From: Sphingobacteriaceae bacterium
GTDB lineage: Bacteria; Bacteroidota; Bacteroidia; Sphingobacteriales; Sphingobacteriaceae
NCBI GenBank assembly: GCA_947460875.1
Contig: CANHGR010000007.1
Location: 1 to 64,000 of the forward strand
Direction: 5' to 3'
Length of the DNA: 64,000 nucleotides
Both the position numbers and the translations under genes were made by a program. Under the pieces are notes generated by a model. The model was not told the origin of the DNA. It ran no database searches and saw only the letters and a program-made list of their open reading frames with translations. Positions 28,249-36,488 of the stretch are shown one piece after another; position 1 is the first letter of the stretch; each line of letters begins with the position of its first letter.

Positions 28249-29112
28249 ATGGAAAAATTATCTGTATATATCTTTACCTTATTTCTCACAGCAACTAGTT
28301 TAGCGCAGCCAACTGATAAGATCGGCCAACTGATCTCGGCCGAAAATTATTTCGCCGCTACTGCTAAAGAGAAAGGAACAAAACAGGCTTTCCTCTTTGT
28401 GTCAGATGAAAATACGATTGTTTACAGACCGGGGCCCGTATTGGCACAAGAATTCTATAAAAAAACCAAAGAGGATAGAGGCCTATTAAGTTGGGAACCG
28501 GTCTTTGCAAAAATTTCCAAAAGTGGCGATTGGGGATTTACAACCGGACCATATACTTACAAAAGTAATGATATCAGCACCAATATAGCCTACGGGCAAT
28601 ATTTATCGGTCTGGAAGAAAAATGATAAAGATATTTGGAAGCTTGTGCTGGATCTTGGCATACCTCATAAAAAGCCCTTATTATCGCCAAAACTAGTATT
28701 CAATAATCCCTTAAATGAGCGGTTTATGCATCAGTATTCTGATATCAGGCTTAAGCAAAGAGAAGAGCTGGTTTTGAGTACCGACCAGCTGTACTCTACT
28801 GTTTTAAACGCAGACTTCAATATCGCATCTGATGAATTTATTGCAGAAAACAGCCGACTTTTATTTCCGGGCAATGAGCCCATAATAGGAAAAAACTCAA
28901 TAAAATTGTTTTGGGAAAAACAGAACGTCAGATTTAATTCAAAACCTCTAAGGGCTAATCGATCTTTCAGTGGAGAACTCGCCTATACCTCTGGCGATGC
29001 AACAATAGAGCAAAATGGTGTTAAGAAACTCTACCACTATGTACGCATATGGGAAGTCCAAAATGAGTTCAAATGGAATATTCTAATAGAAGTCTACACC
29101 GAAGTAGAATAA
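28249..29112 (+). CDS. Exported protein with two NTF2-like (SnoaL/DUF4440-like) domains
   Basis: A 287-residue protein. I use the ATG that starts a clean signal peptide (MEKLSVYIFTLFLTATSLAQ) rather than upstream starts inside cysS. Two repeats of an alpha-plus-beta NTF2-like fold follow: one at about 30-145 (SWEPVFAKISKSGDWGFTTGPY) and one at about 165-287 (ADFNIASDEFIAENSRLLFPG, then NEFKWNILIEVYTE). Such proteins are often annotated DUF4440. The role is unknown, probably periplasmic ligand binding. Confidence 0.65.
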   Translation: MEKLSVYIFTLFLTATSLAQPTDKIGQLISAENYFAATAKEKGTKQAFLFVSDENTIVYRPGPVLAQEFYKKTKEDRGLLSWEPVFAKISKSGDWGFTTGPYTYKSNDISTNIAYGQYLSVWKKNDKDIWKLVLDLGIPHKKPLLSPKLVFNNPLNERFMHQYSDIRLKQREELVLSTDQLYSTVLNADFNIASDEFIAENSRLLFPGNEPIIGKNSIKLFWEKQNVRFNSKPLRANRSFSGELAYTSGDATIEQNGVKKLYHYVRIWEVQNEFKWNILIEVYTEVE

Positions 29113-29120
29113 TTGCAAGA

Positions 29121-30086
29121 TTAAAACAGATTGGCGATAAGTGACTCTGTTGTAATCCCTTCTGCCTCAGCCTTATAATTTCTAACAATTCGGTGACGAA
29201 GGATTGGTTCTGCAACTGCCTGTACATCTTCAATATCCGGAGAATACTTGCCGGAGATAGCTGCATGACATTTAGCGCCAAGTACTAGGTACTGGGAGGC
29301 ACGGGGTCCTGCGCCCCAACTTAAAAACTTGTTCACTTCATCTGTGGCAGTTGACGTATTCGGTCGTGTCTTTGAGGCAAGCGAAACAGCATATTTAAGA
29401 ACATTCTCTGCAATAGGAATATTTCTAACTAATTGCTGAAAGTATTGTATCTGCTCTGCTGTTAAAATTTTGCTGAGACTTACCTCTCTGTTACTGGTGG
29501 TGTTTTTAACTACTTGCAATTCTTCTTCAAAAGAAGGATAAGTTAGAAATACATTAAACATAAAACGATCTAATTGTGCTTCTGGAAGTGGATAGGTTCC
29601 TTCCTGTTCGATCGGGTTTTGTGTTGCCAATACAAAAAATGGTTGAGGCAACTTATGTGTCTTACCTCCAACGGTAATAATTTTCTCTTGCATTGCCTCT
29701 AGTAAGGCCGCTTGAGTTTTTGGTGGAGTACGATTAATCTCATCAGCGAGGATGATATTTGAAAACACCGGCCCCGGAATGAACTTAAATGTGCGATCTT
29801 CTCCAAGAATCTCAGAACCAATAATGTCAGATGGCATTAAATCAGGTGTAAACTGGATCCTGTTATAACTTAGGTCTAAAACCTGTGCAACAGTCTGAAC
29901 GAGCAAAGTTTTCGCCAGGCCTGGAACACCAACCAGTAAACAATGTCCATTACTAAATATTGAGATCAGAACAGATTTTACTACATCATCTTGTCCGATA
30001 ATTACGTTACCGATCTCTTTCCGAATTTTCTGGTAAGAGTCGCTTAGCGCGTCTACTGCCTCTGTTTCTGAGCTAAAAGTATTCAT
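29121..30086 (-). CDS. MoxR-type AAA ATPase
   Basis: A 321-residue AAA+ ATPase of the MoxR class. Walker A is GVPGLAKTLL (about 57-66), Walker B is NIILADEINRTPPKTQAALLEAM (about 108-130, DEINR), sensor 1 is FVLATQNP and the lid domain ends the protein. MoxR proteins act as chaperones, often with VWA-domain partners encoded next door. Here no VWA gene follows; the gene lies 6 nt after a periplasmic isomerase and its downstream neighbour is convergent. Confidence 0.9.
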   Translation of the reverse strand: MNTFSSETEAVDALSDSYQKIRKEIGNVIIGQDDVVKSVLISIFSNGHCLLVGVPGLAKTLLVQTVAQVLDLSYNRIQFTPDLMPSDIIGSEILGEDRTFKFIPGPVFSNIILADEINRTPPKTQAALLEAMQEKIITVGGKTHKLPQPFFVLATQNPIEQEGTYPLPEAQLDRFMFNVFLTYPSFEEELQVVKNTTSNREVSLSKILTAEQIQYFQQLVRNIPIAENVLKYAVSLASKTRPNTSTATDEVNKFLSWGAGPRASQYLVLGAKCHAAISGKYSPDIEDVQAVAEPILRHRIVRNYKAEAEGITTESLIANLF

Positions 30087-30092
30087 CTAAAA

Positions 30093-31445
30093 TTATTTAA
30101 TTGGTGTTAGCCATATCTTGAGATTATTGCAACTCAACAACTCAGGACTAATCCGAACATACGTTGTAGCGCGGCGCTTCTCAAACCATTCACTTACAAC
30201 TCTATCTGTTTTATCAGCCATCGTTGCAATCTTAATCTTTGGAAAATCTCTTTCAAGGTTTGCTTGATGAGGTTCAGTCTTTGATTTCAAATGCAGAAAA
30301 CGATAACCAATTTTTCCGTTAGGAGCTTTGAAGACAATCGGTGTAGAATAACTTCCAACTTTCATCGTATCGATGACCACAAATACCTGTGGATCAAGTT
30401 TGTCAGTAGGAATAAATGTTGAACGGTTTTCTACATCCTCTTCATTTAAGAGCATTCCGCCATTATACTTGGTTTCATTGTTATCAGAATAAAGTGCAGC
30501 AGCGGTAGAGAAAGTAATCTTTTTAGTGATTATACCCTTATAAATACTGTCGCTGAATGCCTTTGTCCTATCCATGCTGCTTTGGGTAGGTTCTAACTTG
30601 ATCAAAATATGTCTTGCACTTACCTGTTCGCCCCGCCGTTCGGTCACTTGCATAATGTGAAATCCAAACTCTGATTCAAAAACCGAAGAGACTTCGCCGG
30701 CTTTCAACTTAAAGGCCACAGCAGTGAATTCCTTTACCATTTGAGTGCGATCAAAAAATCCAAGATCGCCTCCTTCAGCAGCTGAAATTGGATCCTGCGA
30801 ATATAACCTAGCGAGAACCGCAAAGTCTTCGCCTTTTTTTATCCTATCAAGCAAGTCATTCGCTTTAGCGCGCGCGCCACCCTTTTCTGCTGTATTAAGC
30901 TTTGGGTACATGACTATTTCACCTACTTCCACCTCTGTGTTGATATACGGAAGACTGTCTTTAGAAAGTGATTCAAAAAATCTCTTTACTTCCATCGGCG
31001 TAACCGAAACATTTTCGGTTATTTTATTCTGCATTTTATTAGCAACTAATTGCTCTCTAATATCTCCCCGAACTTGATCTTTATACTGTAAGATAGACCG
31101 TCCAAGGAATTGCTCTAAACGCTCCTCGCCGCCGGCCCTTGAGACCATCGACCGCATTCTTCTGTCAATTGCGTCGTCAACTTGCGACTCTTCAACGGTA
31201 ACTGAATCGATAATTGCTTGCTGAGAAAGCAGCTTTTGTGTCAATAAATTTTGCAGTATTACACACTTTAGTTCAGGATCGGGTTTATTGCCCTGAGAAA
31301 TATACTCAGCATATTGCATTTCTATTTCAGATTGCAATATGATCGCTCCCCCTACAACACCGGCAATCTTATCTATAGATTGCGCCGAACTGTTTATTTG
31401 CCCCGTAAAAAATATAATTATAACTATGGCTAAAATCTTTCTCAT
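30093..31445 (-). CDS. SurA-like periplasmic peptidylprolyl isomerase
   Basis: A 450-residue exported protein with a signal peptide ending NSSAQ. After a helical N-terminal chaperone region (about 25-170) come two parvulin (PpiC) domains. The first, about 175-275, contains KGEDFAVLARLYSQDP, GGDLGFFDR and SEFGFHIMQVTER. The second, about 280-395, is more divergent. This is the SurA arrangement, which escorts unfolded outer-membrane proteins across the periplasm. It is co-oriented with moxR 6 nt downstream and has its own promoter. Confidence 0.85.
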   Translation of the reverse strand: MRKILAIVIIIFFTGQINSSAQSIDKIAGVVGGAIILQSEIEMQYAEYISQGNKPDPELKCVILQNLLTQKLLSQQAIIDSVTVEESQVDDAIDRRMRSMVSRAGGEERLEQFLGRSILQYKDQVRGDIREQLVANKMQNKITENVSVTPMEVKRFFESLSKDSLPYINTEVEVGEIVMYPKLNTAEKGGARAKANDLLDRIKKGEDFAVLARLYSQDPISAAEGGDLGFFDRTQMVKEFTAVAFKLKAGEVSSVFESEFGFHIMQVTERRGEQVSARHILIKLEPTQSSMDRTKAFSDSIYKGIITKKITFSTAAALYSDNNETKYNGGMLLNEEDVENRSTFIPTDKLDPQVFVVIDTMKVGSYSTPIVFKAPNGKIGYRFLHLKSKTEPHQANLERDFPKIKIATMADKTDRVVSEWFEKRRATTYVRISPELLSCNNLKIWLTPIK

Positions 31446-31510
31446 ATTTCTTTATGTCTCGCTTCTTACTTTTAGTCAGGCCGTAAAATAGTTGGAAATT
31501 CTGAGCCCCA

Positions 31511-31544
31511 CAAAAATATTATATATAATTTGCCAAAAGGCAAA
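31511..31544 (-). promoter_or_regulatory. Promoter of the SurA-like/moxR unit
   Basis: On the minus strand a TTTG (31541-31544) is followed after 22 nt by TATTTTTG (31511-31518), matching the Bacteroidota consensus. The predicted start is near 31504, about 60 nt ahead of the ATG. Confidence 0.5.
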
Positions 31545-31686
31545 AAAACGATAAAATTCTGAATTAATCGCATTAGTTAAATTATTGAATCTACCGGCTC
31601 AGTGTGCAATTTATCGAAATGGATACTAAGTTAACTTTTTATTAAAACGACTTAGGTCATTTAACTCTTTTTAACAGATGCTTTTC

Positions 31687-31694
31687 TATTTTTG
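31687..31694 (+). promoter_or_regulatory. -7 element immediately ahead of the 31701 gene
   Basis: TATTTTTG ends 6 nt before the ATG at 31701, which puts the predicted +1 on the start codon itself. This is consistent with a leaderless transcript. It also argues against a TTG start at 31692, which would lie inside the element. Confidence 0.35.
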
Positions 31695-31700
31695 AAACAT

Positions 31701-32201
31701 ATGGCTTTAACAACAATAGATCCTTTGGCGTTGCGCCTTCTGATGACCGAAGACCTTTACAGTCTAAAACAGCTACATATCGAGAATATTGCTATAAATG
31801 ATCCTGACCCGATTACCATGCCGGTGTTTAATTACCTTGGCGAGAATAATAAGTTCATGCTCATTCTAGTAAATGAAGACGTTTTTGAGCATATCGACCC
31901 AAAAGACCTTGACACATTGAACAGTATCTTGTTGGCAAAAAAGATGGAACTTCGCGATGTTGCTATTGTAAACCTTAAAAATCATAGCAACTATAATTTT
32001 GATCTGCTTAAACAATTCTTTTCAAGTTCCTCGATGGTTTTATTCGGAATCAACCCCGCCAATCTCATCTTAAACGAAATTAGCGCAAATCATATCGCTC
32101 TGGTAAATGGCGTCAGGATACTTGCGACATTTAATTTCGATGAGATGAGAGATGATGAAAGTAAAAAGCGCATGTTCTGGAACGAAATGAAAAACCTTTA
32201 G
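31701..32201 (+). CDS. Conserved small protein upstream of rdgB
   Basis: A soluble 166-residue protein. I choose the ATG at 31701. The C-terminal half reads SSMVLFGINPANLILNEI...VNGVRILATFNFDEM, followed by KKRMFWNEMKNL at the end. That pattern recalls proteins annotated as DNA polymerase III psi-like in Bacteroidota (a small clamp-loader partner), but I cannot confirm it. It is 1 nt from rdgB and surely co-transcribed with it. No signal peptide or membrane segment. Confidence 0.6.
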   Translation: MALTTIDPLALRLLMTEDLYSLKQLHIENIAINDPDPITMPVFNYLGENNKFMLILVNEDVFEHIDPKDLDTLNSILLAKKMELRDVAIVNLKNHSNYNFDLLKQFFSSSSMVLFGINPANLILNEISANHIALVNGVRILATFNFDEMRDDESKKRMFWNEMKNL

Positions 32202-32202
32202 C

Positions 32203-32781
32203 ATGTCAGTTGAACTAGTATTCGCTACCTCAAACACTCATAAATTGCAAGAAGTGCAATTTATGATGGGCGATAAATTTATGATTAAGAGTCTTCATGA
32301 TATAGGATGCAACGATGATATTGCCGAAACTGGCAAAACTTTTCATGAGAATGCCACTTTAAAAAGTACATATATCTATCAACATTTTGGATTGCATTGT
32401 TTCGCAGATGATTCTGGATTAGAAATTGATGCATTAGGCGGCGAACCAGGGGTATTTTCTGCAAGGTATTCTGGATTGCGAAATGATGAAGAAAATCTAC
32501 AGCTTGTGCTAAACAAAATGACAGGAATTGAATGTCGTAATGCGCGATTTAAATGCGTTATTTCATTGCTCTTGGATGGAATTGAACACTTTTTTGAAGG
32601 TGCGGTAGAAGGGACTATCCTCACAGAAAAGACCGGCGACTCCGGTTTTGGTTACGACCCAATTTTTATGCCAGATGGGTACTCAAAGTCGTTTGCAGAT
32701 ATGCCTTCTAAGGTAAAAAATAGCATCAGCCACCGGGGACGAGCAGTTTCTAAAATGCTCGATTTTTTTAACAACATTTAA
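32203..32781 (+). CDS. rdgB: Non-canonical purine NTP pyrophosphatase (RdgB/HAM1)
   Basis: A 192-residue ITPase-family enzyme. Signature motifs are FATSNTHKLQEV at the N-terminus, FADDSGLEIDALGGEPG (about 66-82), SARYSG, and DSGFGYDPIFMPDGYSKSFA (about 147-166). It hydrolyses dITP and XTP to monophosphates and so prevents incorporation of deaminated purines. Length is typical. Its tail is convergent with the LptA/OstA-like gene. Confidence 0.95.
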   Translation: MSVELVFATSNTHKLQEVQFMMGDKFMIKSLHDIGCNDDIAETGKTFHENATLKSTYIYQHFGLHCFADDSGLEIDALGGEPGVFSARYSGLRNDEENLQLVLNKMTGIECRNARFKCVISLLLDGIEHFFEGAVEGTILTEKTGDSGFGYDPIFMPDGYSKSFADMPSKVKNSISHRGRAVSKMLDFFNNI

Positions 32782-32793
32782 CTTCGCCCTTGG

Positions 32794-34530
32794 TCAGGAC
32801 TTGCGGATGTTAGAAATAGCATCGGTCGCTTTAGTAGCTGGCGCGATTGAAGGCGCCGCATTAATGCTTGACGGAATAATTTCGTCTTTTGATTTCGGCC
32901 TGTCTTTAGGCTTCCAGCTAAACCCTTTCAGGACGTCCATGTCCCGCGGAATTTTATCAATTGGAAAAATATGCATGTCGACTGTATTTTTAAAATTGGT
33001 CTTTGCTGGCTTATTATCATCCAAAGTAATTTCTATCCTTAAACTCATCGAACGGTTCATCCCAATATAACTAGTGGAATCCTTCATATAAAAAATGCTT
33101 TCGGCATTACCGTCGATAAACATTTTAGATAATTTATCATCCTTAAAAAGGCCTGTTATCATTTTCCCTTTTACCTGATTAAACTTAGTTGAATCCCCGT
33201 CGGTACTCACAATAAGTCCGTTTCGATGCAGCAACATGTTATCCATCTCTCTGTTTTTCAGCTCCATATAAATCGTATCTGCAGAAAGTTGATTACCCTG
33301 AGTCCATATCATCGGAGCGTTATAACATCGGATGGTAGAATCAGAATAACTGTAGAAAACAGAATCTGCCCTTGCTTGTAGATCTGACTTAAATATTTTC
33401 ACATTGCGATAAAAGCTCATCACCCTAATTGTTGAAGTATCCAATTTTGATTCGGCAATTGAGTCTTTTAAATCAATGGAGCTATTTTTTGCACTCAGCT
33501 TCATCGTATCTGCCAGGCTTACTTCCTTCACTTCTTCATCGAGATCGCTGAGCTCTGAGTCCTTTTTTAATACCGGCTTTTTAGTAAGCTTAAGTTCACT
33601 TTTTAAAACTTTTTTTGAAAATAAGGTATCTGCAGTTATCCAAATAGAATCAAGCTTTAAAGAATCCTTAGTAACTATTACCACATATGGTGTTTTAGTT
33701 ATGAGAATGCTCTCATCTACACTTTTATATACAGCCAGCTGTCCTCTAAGGGAAACATTATCAGTGGTGTCTTGAAACAGGATATTGCCTGTTGCCCTAC
33801 CGAAGCCGGCCTTTCTATCGTAAAACAAACTATCACCTACCAATGATTTACTCCCCTGCGTATATCGATTGCTTTTCCAGAAATTGGCTTGATCAGTTTC
33901 AGTATTGTACTGACCATTTTCTGTATAAAGAGTATCATTTTTTCCATAAATATGAGTAGGTCCATACAAGTACGCGATCTTCGAGCCTGAATTATATCGA
34001 AGGGTATCAGATTTAATCATTGCGTCTTTAGAATTGATCACTACATTATGTCTAAAATAGGCATCTCTTGTGCTTGAAAAATAATACCCAGTTTTGCTGC
34101 TAAGAGTATCCTTTCCATTATTAATTTTTCCTTCATTAGTGTATGTCCCGATCTTTGTAGCCAAATTATAAGTGAGGTAGTTTGTTGTTAGTAAAGCGTC
34201 TCTATCCCTTAGCCGCACATTATTGGTAAGTACAGCTATGCGCGAATTCCCGTTATAATTCAATAAGTCTGAATAAATGGTTGTTCCGTCGCTTTGCGTA
34301 ATTACTACATGTCCAAAAGCATCAAATGCGTTAAGTTGCTGATTAAAGTTCGCGCTGTCGGCTGCTAAACTTGCCCCTTCGTGCGTAAAAACGGGCTTGA
34401 TAACCCGAAGGAAACCACTTTGGATACCTGTTAAGGAATCTGATTGTATGAGTTGTACCTGCTTGCTTTGCGAGAAACAGTAAGTAACGCTAATGCAACA
34501 GATAATCAGAAACAGTATTTTCTTCACCAT
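32794..34530 (-). CDS. OstA/LptA-like lipopolysaccharide transport protein
   Basis: A 578-residue exported protein with a signal peptide ending TYCFSQ (about 21). It consists of repeated short beta-strands of LptA/OstA type: DAFGHVVITQSDGTTIYSD, VLTNNVRLRDRDALL, and AYLYGPTHIYGKNDTLYTENGQY. The C-terminal part has further repeats and an Ala/Ser-rich tail. LptA-like proteins form the periplasmic bridge that carries LPS to the outer membrane. Bacteroidota versions are longer than the E. coli one. The gene is divergent from tilS across 47 bp. Confidence 0.8.
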   Translation of the reverse strand: MVKKILFLIICCISVTYCFSQSKQVQLIQSDSLTGIQSGFLRVIKPVFTHEGASLAADSANFNQQLNAFDAFGHVVITQSDGTTIYSDLLNYNGNSRIAVLTNNVRLRDRDALLTTNYLTYNLATKIGTYTNEGKINNGKDTLSSKTGYYFSSTRDAYFRHNVVINSKDAMIKSDTLRYNSGSKIAYLYGPTHIYGKNDTLYTENGQYNTETDQANFWKSNRYTQGSKSLVGDSLFYDRKAGFGRATGNILFQDTTDNVSLRGQLAVYKSVDESILITKTPYVVIVTKDSLKLDSIWITADTLFSKKVLKSELKLTKKPVLKKDSELSDLDEEVKEVSLADTMKLSAKNSSIDLKDSIAESKLDTSTIRVMSFYRNVKIFKSDLQARADSVFYSYSDSTIRCYNAPMIWTQGNQLSADTIYMELKNREMDNMLLHRNGLIVSTDGDSTKFNQVKGKMITGLFKDDKLSKMFIDGNAESIFYMKDSTSYIGMNRSMSLRIEITLDDNKPAKTNFKNTVDMHIFPIDKIPRDMDVLKGFSWKPKDRPKSKDEIIPSSINAAPSIAPATKATDAISNIRKS

Positions 34531-34531
34531 A

Positions 34532-34539
34532 CAAAATTA
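34532..34539 (-). promoter_or_regulatory. -7 element adjoining the OstA-like start codon
   Basis: TAATTTTG on the minus strand ends 1 nt before the ATG. Either a leaderless transcript starts at the ATG or the match is chance. No -33 element is clear. Confidence 0.25.
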
Positions 34540-34566
34540 GCTATTTGGCTAAGGATTTAAATTAAA

Positions 34567-34574
34567 TAATTTTG
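34567..34574 (+). promoter_or_regulatory. -7 element adjoining the tilS start codon
   Basis: TAATTTTG ends 3 nt before the ATG at 34578. It fits the recurring pattern of TAnnTTTG placed right at start codons in this window. Confidence 0.3.
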
Positions 34575-34577
34575 GAG

Positions 34578-35912
34578 ATGCTTCCTCTCAATCGTTTTGA
34601 CGCTTTTAGAACTGATAATAAGCTTTTTGATTTGTCTGACAGGATTTTGCTGGCCGTAAGTGGCGGAAAAGATTCAGTGTTGATGTGTCAGTTCTTTAAC
34701 GCTTCGGGTATCGAATTTGGTATTTCACATTGCAATTTTAAATTGAGGGATACAGACGCTGATCTTGATGAAACATTTGTAAAGGATCTAGCTAAACAAT
34801 TTAATGTTCCATTCCATTCTACTTCTTTTGACACAAAGGGCTATTCTATTGAGCATCGTGTTTCTGTGCAAATGGCCGCGCGCGATTTACGTTATAAATG
34901 GCTTGAAGAAATTAGAATAGCCAATAATTATGATTTCATCGCAGTAGCACAGCATAAGAACGATGCAGTTGAAACTGTTCTGTTAAATCTTGTTAGGGGG
35001 ACTGGCATTTCTGGTCTACACGGTATCAGAGCCAAACTTAATTTAATTGTTCGCCCTCTCTTATTCCTGTCGAGGGATGAGATAGATGAGTTAATAGAAA
35101 GTGAAGGAATCAGCTACCGCGAAGACAGTTCAAACGCTTCCGTAAAATATGCCAGAAATAAAATAAGGATAGAAGTTATTCCAAAATTGAAAGAACTAAA
35201 TCCGGCTTTAGTAGAAACCTTTGAATCCAATCTTCGGCATTTTGCCGGCATCGAGCAGTTCTTCAAACAACAGATCGATGAATTGAGAATAACGCTGTTT
35301 CAAGAAAAGGAAGATTATTCTATAATTGATATTAATTCTCTATTGAACTTTAGCCATCAGCAGGTAGTGATCTTTGAATTATTCAGGCCCTTTCATTTTA
35401 CTCGAAACGTTCTAGAAGATCTGATAAAATCTTGCCACGGCATCTCGGGCAAAATATTTGAATCCGTTTCTCATACGATTTTGGTTGACAGAGGTAAATT
35501 AATCTTACAACCACGGCAAAAAACTGACCTTAATAACATGTTGCTTAATGAAGATAGCGGCTTTACCGTCTGGGGCGGCTATCATTTTTCCTGGCACGGA
35601 CTTGCTCTAAAAGATGCCCAAATAAAGTCGGGTTCAAATCTTGCCTATTTTGATGCGCGTGGAATTTCATTCCCCCTAACACTTCGCTCATGGATAAAAG
35701 GCGATACTTTTGTTCCTCTAGGAATGAAGGGCAGGAAAAAAGTAAGCGACTTTTTTATCAGCAAAAAAGTTCCGGTTACTGCGAAACAGCACATCCCAAT
35801 TTTAGAAAATGGAAATGGCGATATACTATGGATAGCGGGGTTTCAATCAGACGATCGCTATAAAGTTAGCCTGCAGAGCGAAAAAGTTATTATCTTCGAA
35901 ATACACAAATAA
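34578..35912 (+). CDS. tilS: tRNA(Ile)-lysidine synthetase
   Basis: A 444-residue N-type PP-loop ATPase. The ATP-binding motif AVSGGKDSVLM is at about 26-36, with the downstream family signatures AVAQHKNDAVETVLLNLVRGTG and SNASVKYARNKIRIEVIPKL. A C-terminal TilS substrate-binding domain is present (RSWIKGDTFVPLGMKGRKKV). It converts the wobble C of tRNA-Ile(CAU) to lysidine. I choose ATG over a TTG 6 nt upstream. Its stop overlaps the next start as TAATG. Confidence 0.93.
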   Translation: MLPLNRFDAFRTDNKLFDLSDRILLAVSGGKDSVLMCQFFNASGIEFGISHCNFKLRDTDADLDETFVKDLAKQFNVPFHSTSFDTKGYSIEHRVSVQMAARDLRYKWLEEIRIANNYDFIAVAQHKNDAVETVLLNLVRGTGISGLHGIRAKLNLIVRPLLFLSRDEIDELIESEGISYREDSSNASVKYARNKIRIEVIPKLKELNPALVETFESNLRHFAGIEQFFKQQIDELRITLFQEKEDYSIIDINSLLNFSHQQVVIFELFRPFHFTRNVLEDLIKSCHGISGKIFESVSHTILVDRGKLILQPRQKTDLNNMLLNEDSGFTVWGGYHFSWHGLALKDAQIKSGSNLAYFDARGISFPLTLRSWIKGDTFVPLGMKGRKKVSDFFISKKVPVTAKQHIPILENGNGDILWIAGFQSDDRYKVSLQSEKVIIFEIHK

Positions 35913-36394
35913 TGGAAGACCAACCAGAATTTTTAGAAAAACAATACCTGGGCCGTGATTATCTACGGATAAGCGTCCGCTTGGTATTGGCATTATTTTG
36001 TTTTGCTGCCTATTTTATAACAGAAGAGCGCGAGCGCGATGGGAATCTTTTCCTTGTTGCAGGATGTGGAATTTTGGTCGTTTCATTTATCATGATGTTT
36101 TTATTACACTACCGAACTACAGTTAAAACTAAAAGTGTGATTATTGATGGTTCTTGGACAACAAAGCTTGTTAAAATAGATCTGAATAGCATCGTAAAAA
36201 TTGAGCGTAAACCGTATAGCACTTATCTAATCAGCAACCCCGTATATAACCTCCATCGAAAAGGTAAAATTTACTTTTATGCGGGAGGGAAGGAAGCGAT
36301 TTGGCTGACAGACCGGGACGGATTACAGTATATCATCGGTACACAAATGCCAGCGGAATTTGAGCAGGCTATAAAAAAGGCTATAAAGATTTAA
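35912..36394 (+). CDS. Small membrane protein coupled to tilS
   Basis: A 160-residue protein with two transmembrane helices (about 22-40 and 48-68) and a C-terminal soluble part with a PH-like feel (VKTKSVIIDG...LVKIDLNSIVKIER, AIWLTDRDGLQYIIGTQ). The start codon overlaps the tilS stop, so translation is coupled. The family is not recognised. A strong terminator lies 50 nt after it. Confidence 0.65.
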   Translation: MEDQPEFLEKQYLGRDYLRISVRLVLALFCFAAYFITEERERDGNLFLVAGCGILVVSFIMMFLLHYRTTVKTKSVIIDGSWTTKLVKIDLNSIVKIERKPYSTYLISNPVYNLHRKGKIYFYAGGKEAIWLTDRDGLQYIIGTQMPAEFEQAIKKAIKI

Positions 36395-36443
36395 ACTTTA
36401 CTTAGAAAAGCGGATACTTAATTAAAAAAGGGCCGCTGTTAAA

Positions 36444-36473
36444 CAGAAAAAGCCGGCTAGCCGGCTTTTTCTG
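36444..36473. terminator. Bidirectional intrinsic terminator
   Basis: A perfect 14-bp inverted repeat (AGCCGGC core, 2-nt loop) flanked by A5 on one side and T5 on the other. It serves both the rightward tilS unit and the leftward TonB-receptor gene, whose stop is at 36489. Confidence 0.9.
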
Positions 36474-36488
36474 TTCGTAGATTTTTAC

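Noticed and set aside
36444-36473. Perfect inverted repeat as an insertion-sequence end
   Set aside because: A-tract and T-tract flanks and its position between convergent genes are those of a bidirectional terminator.
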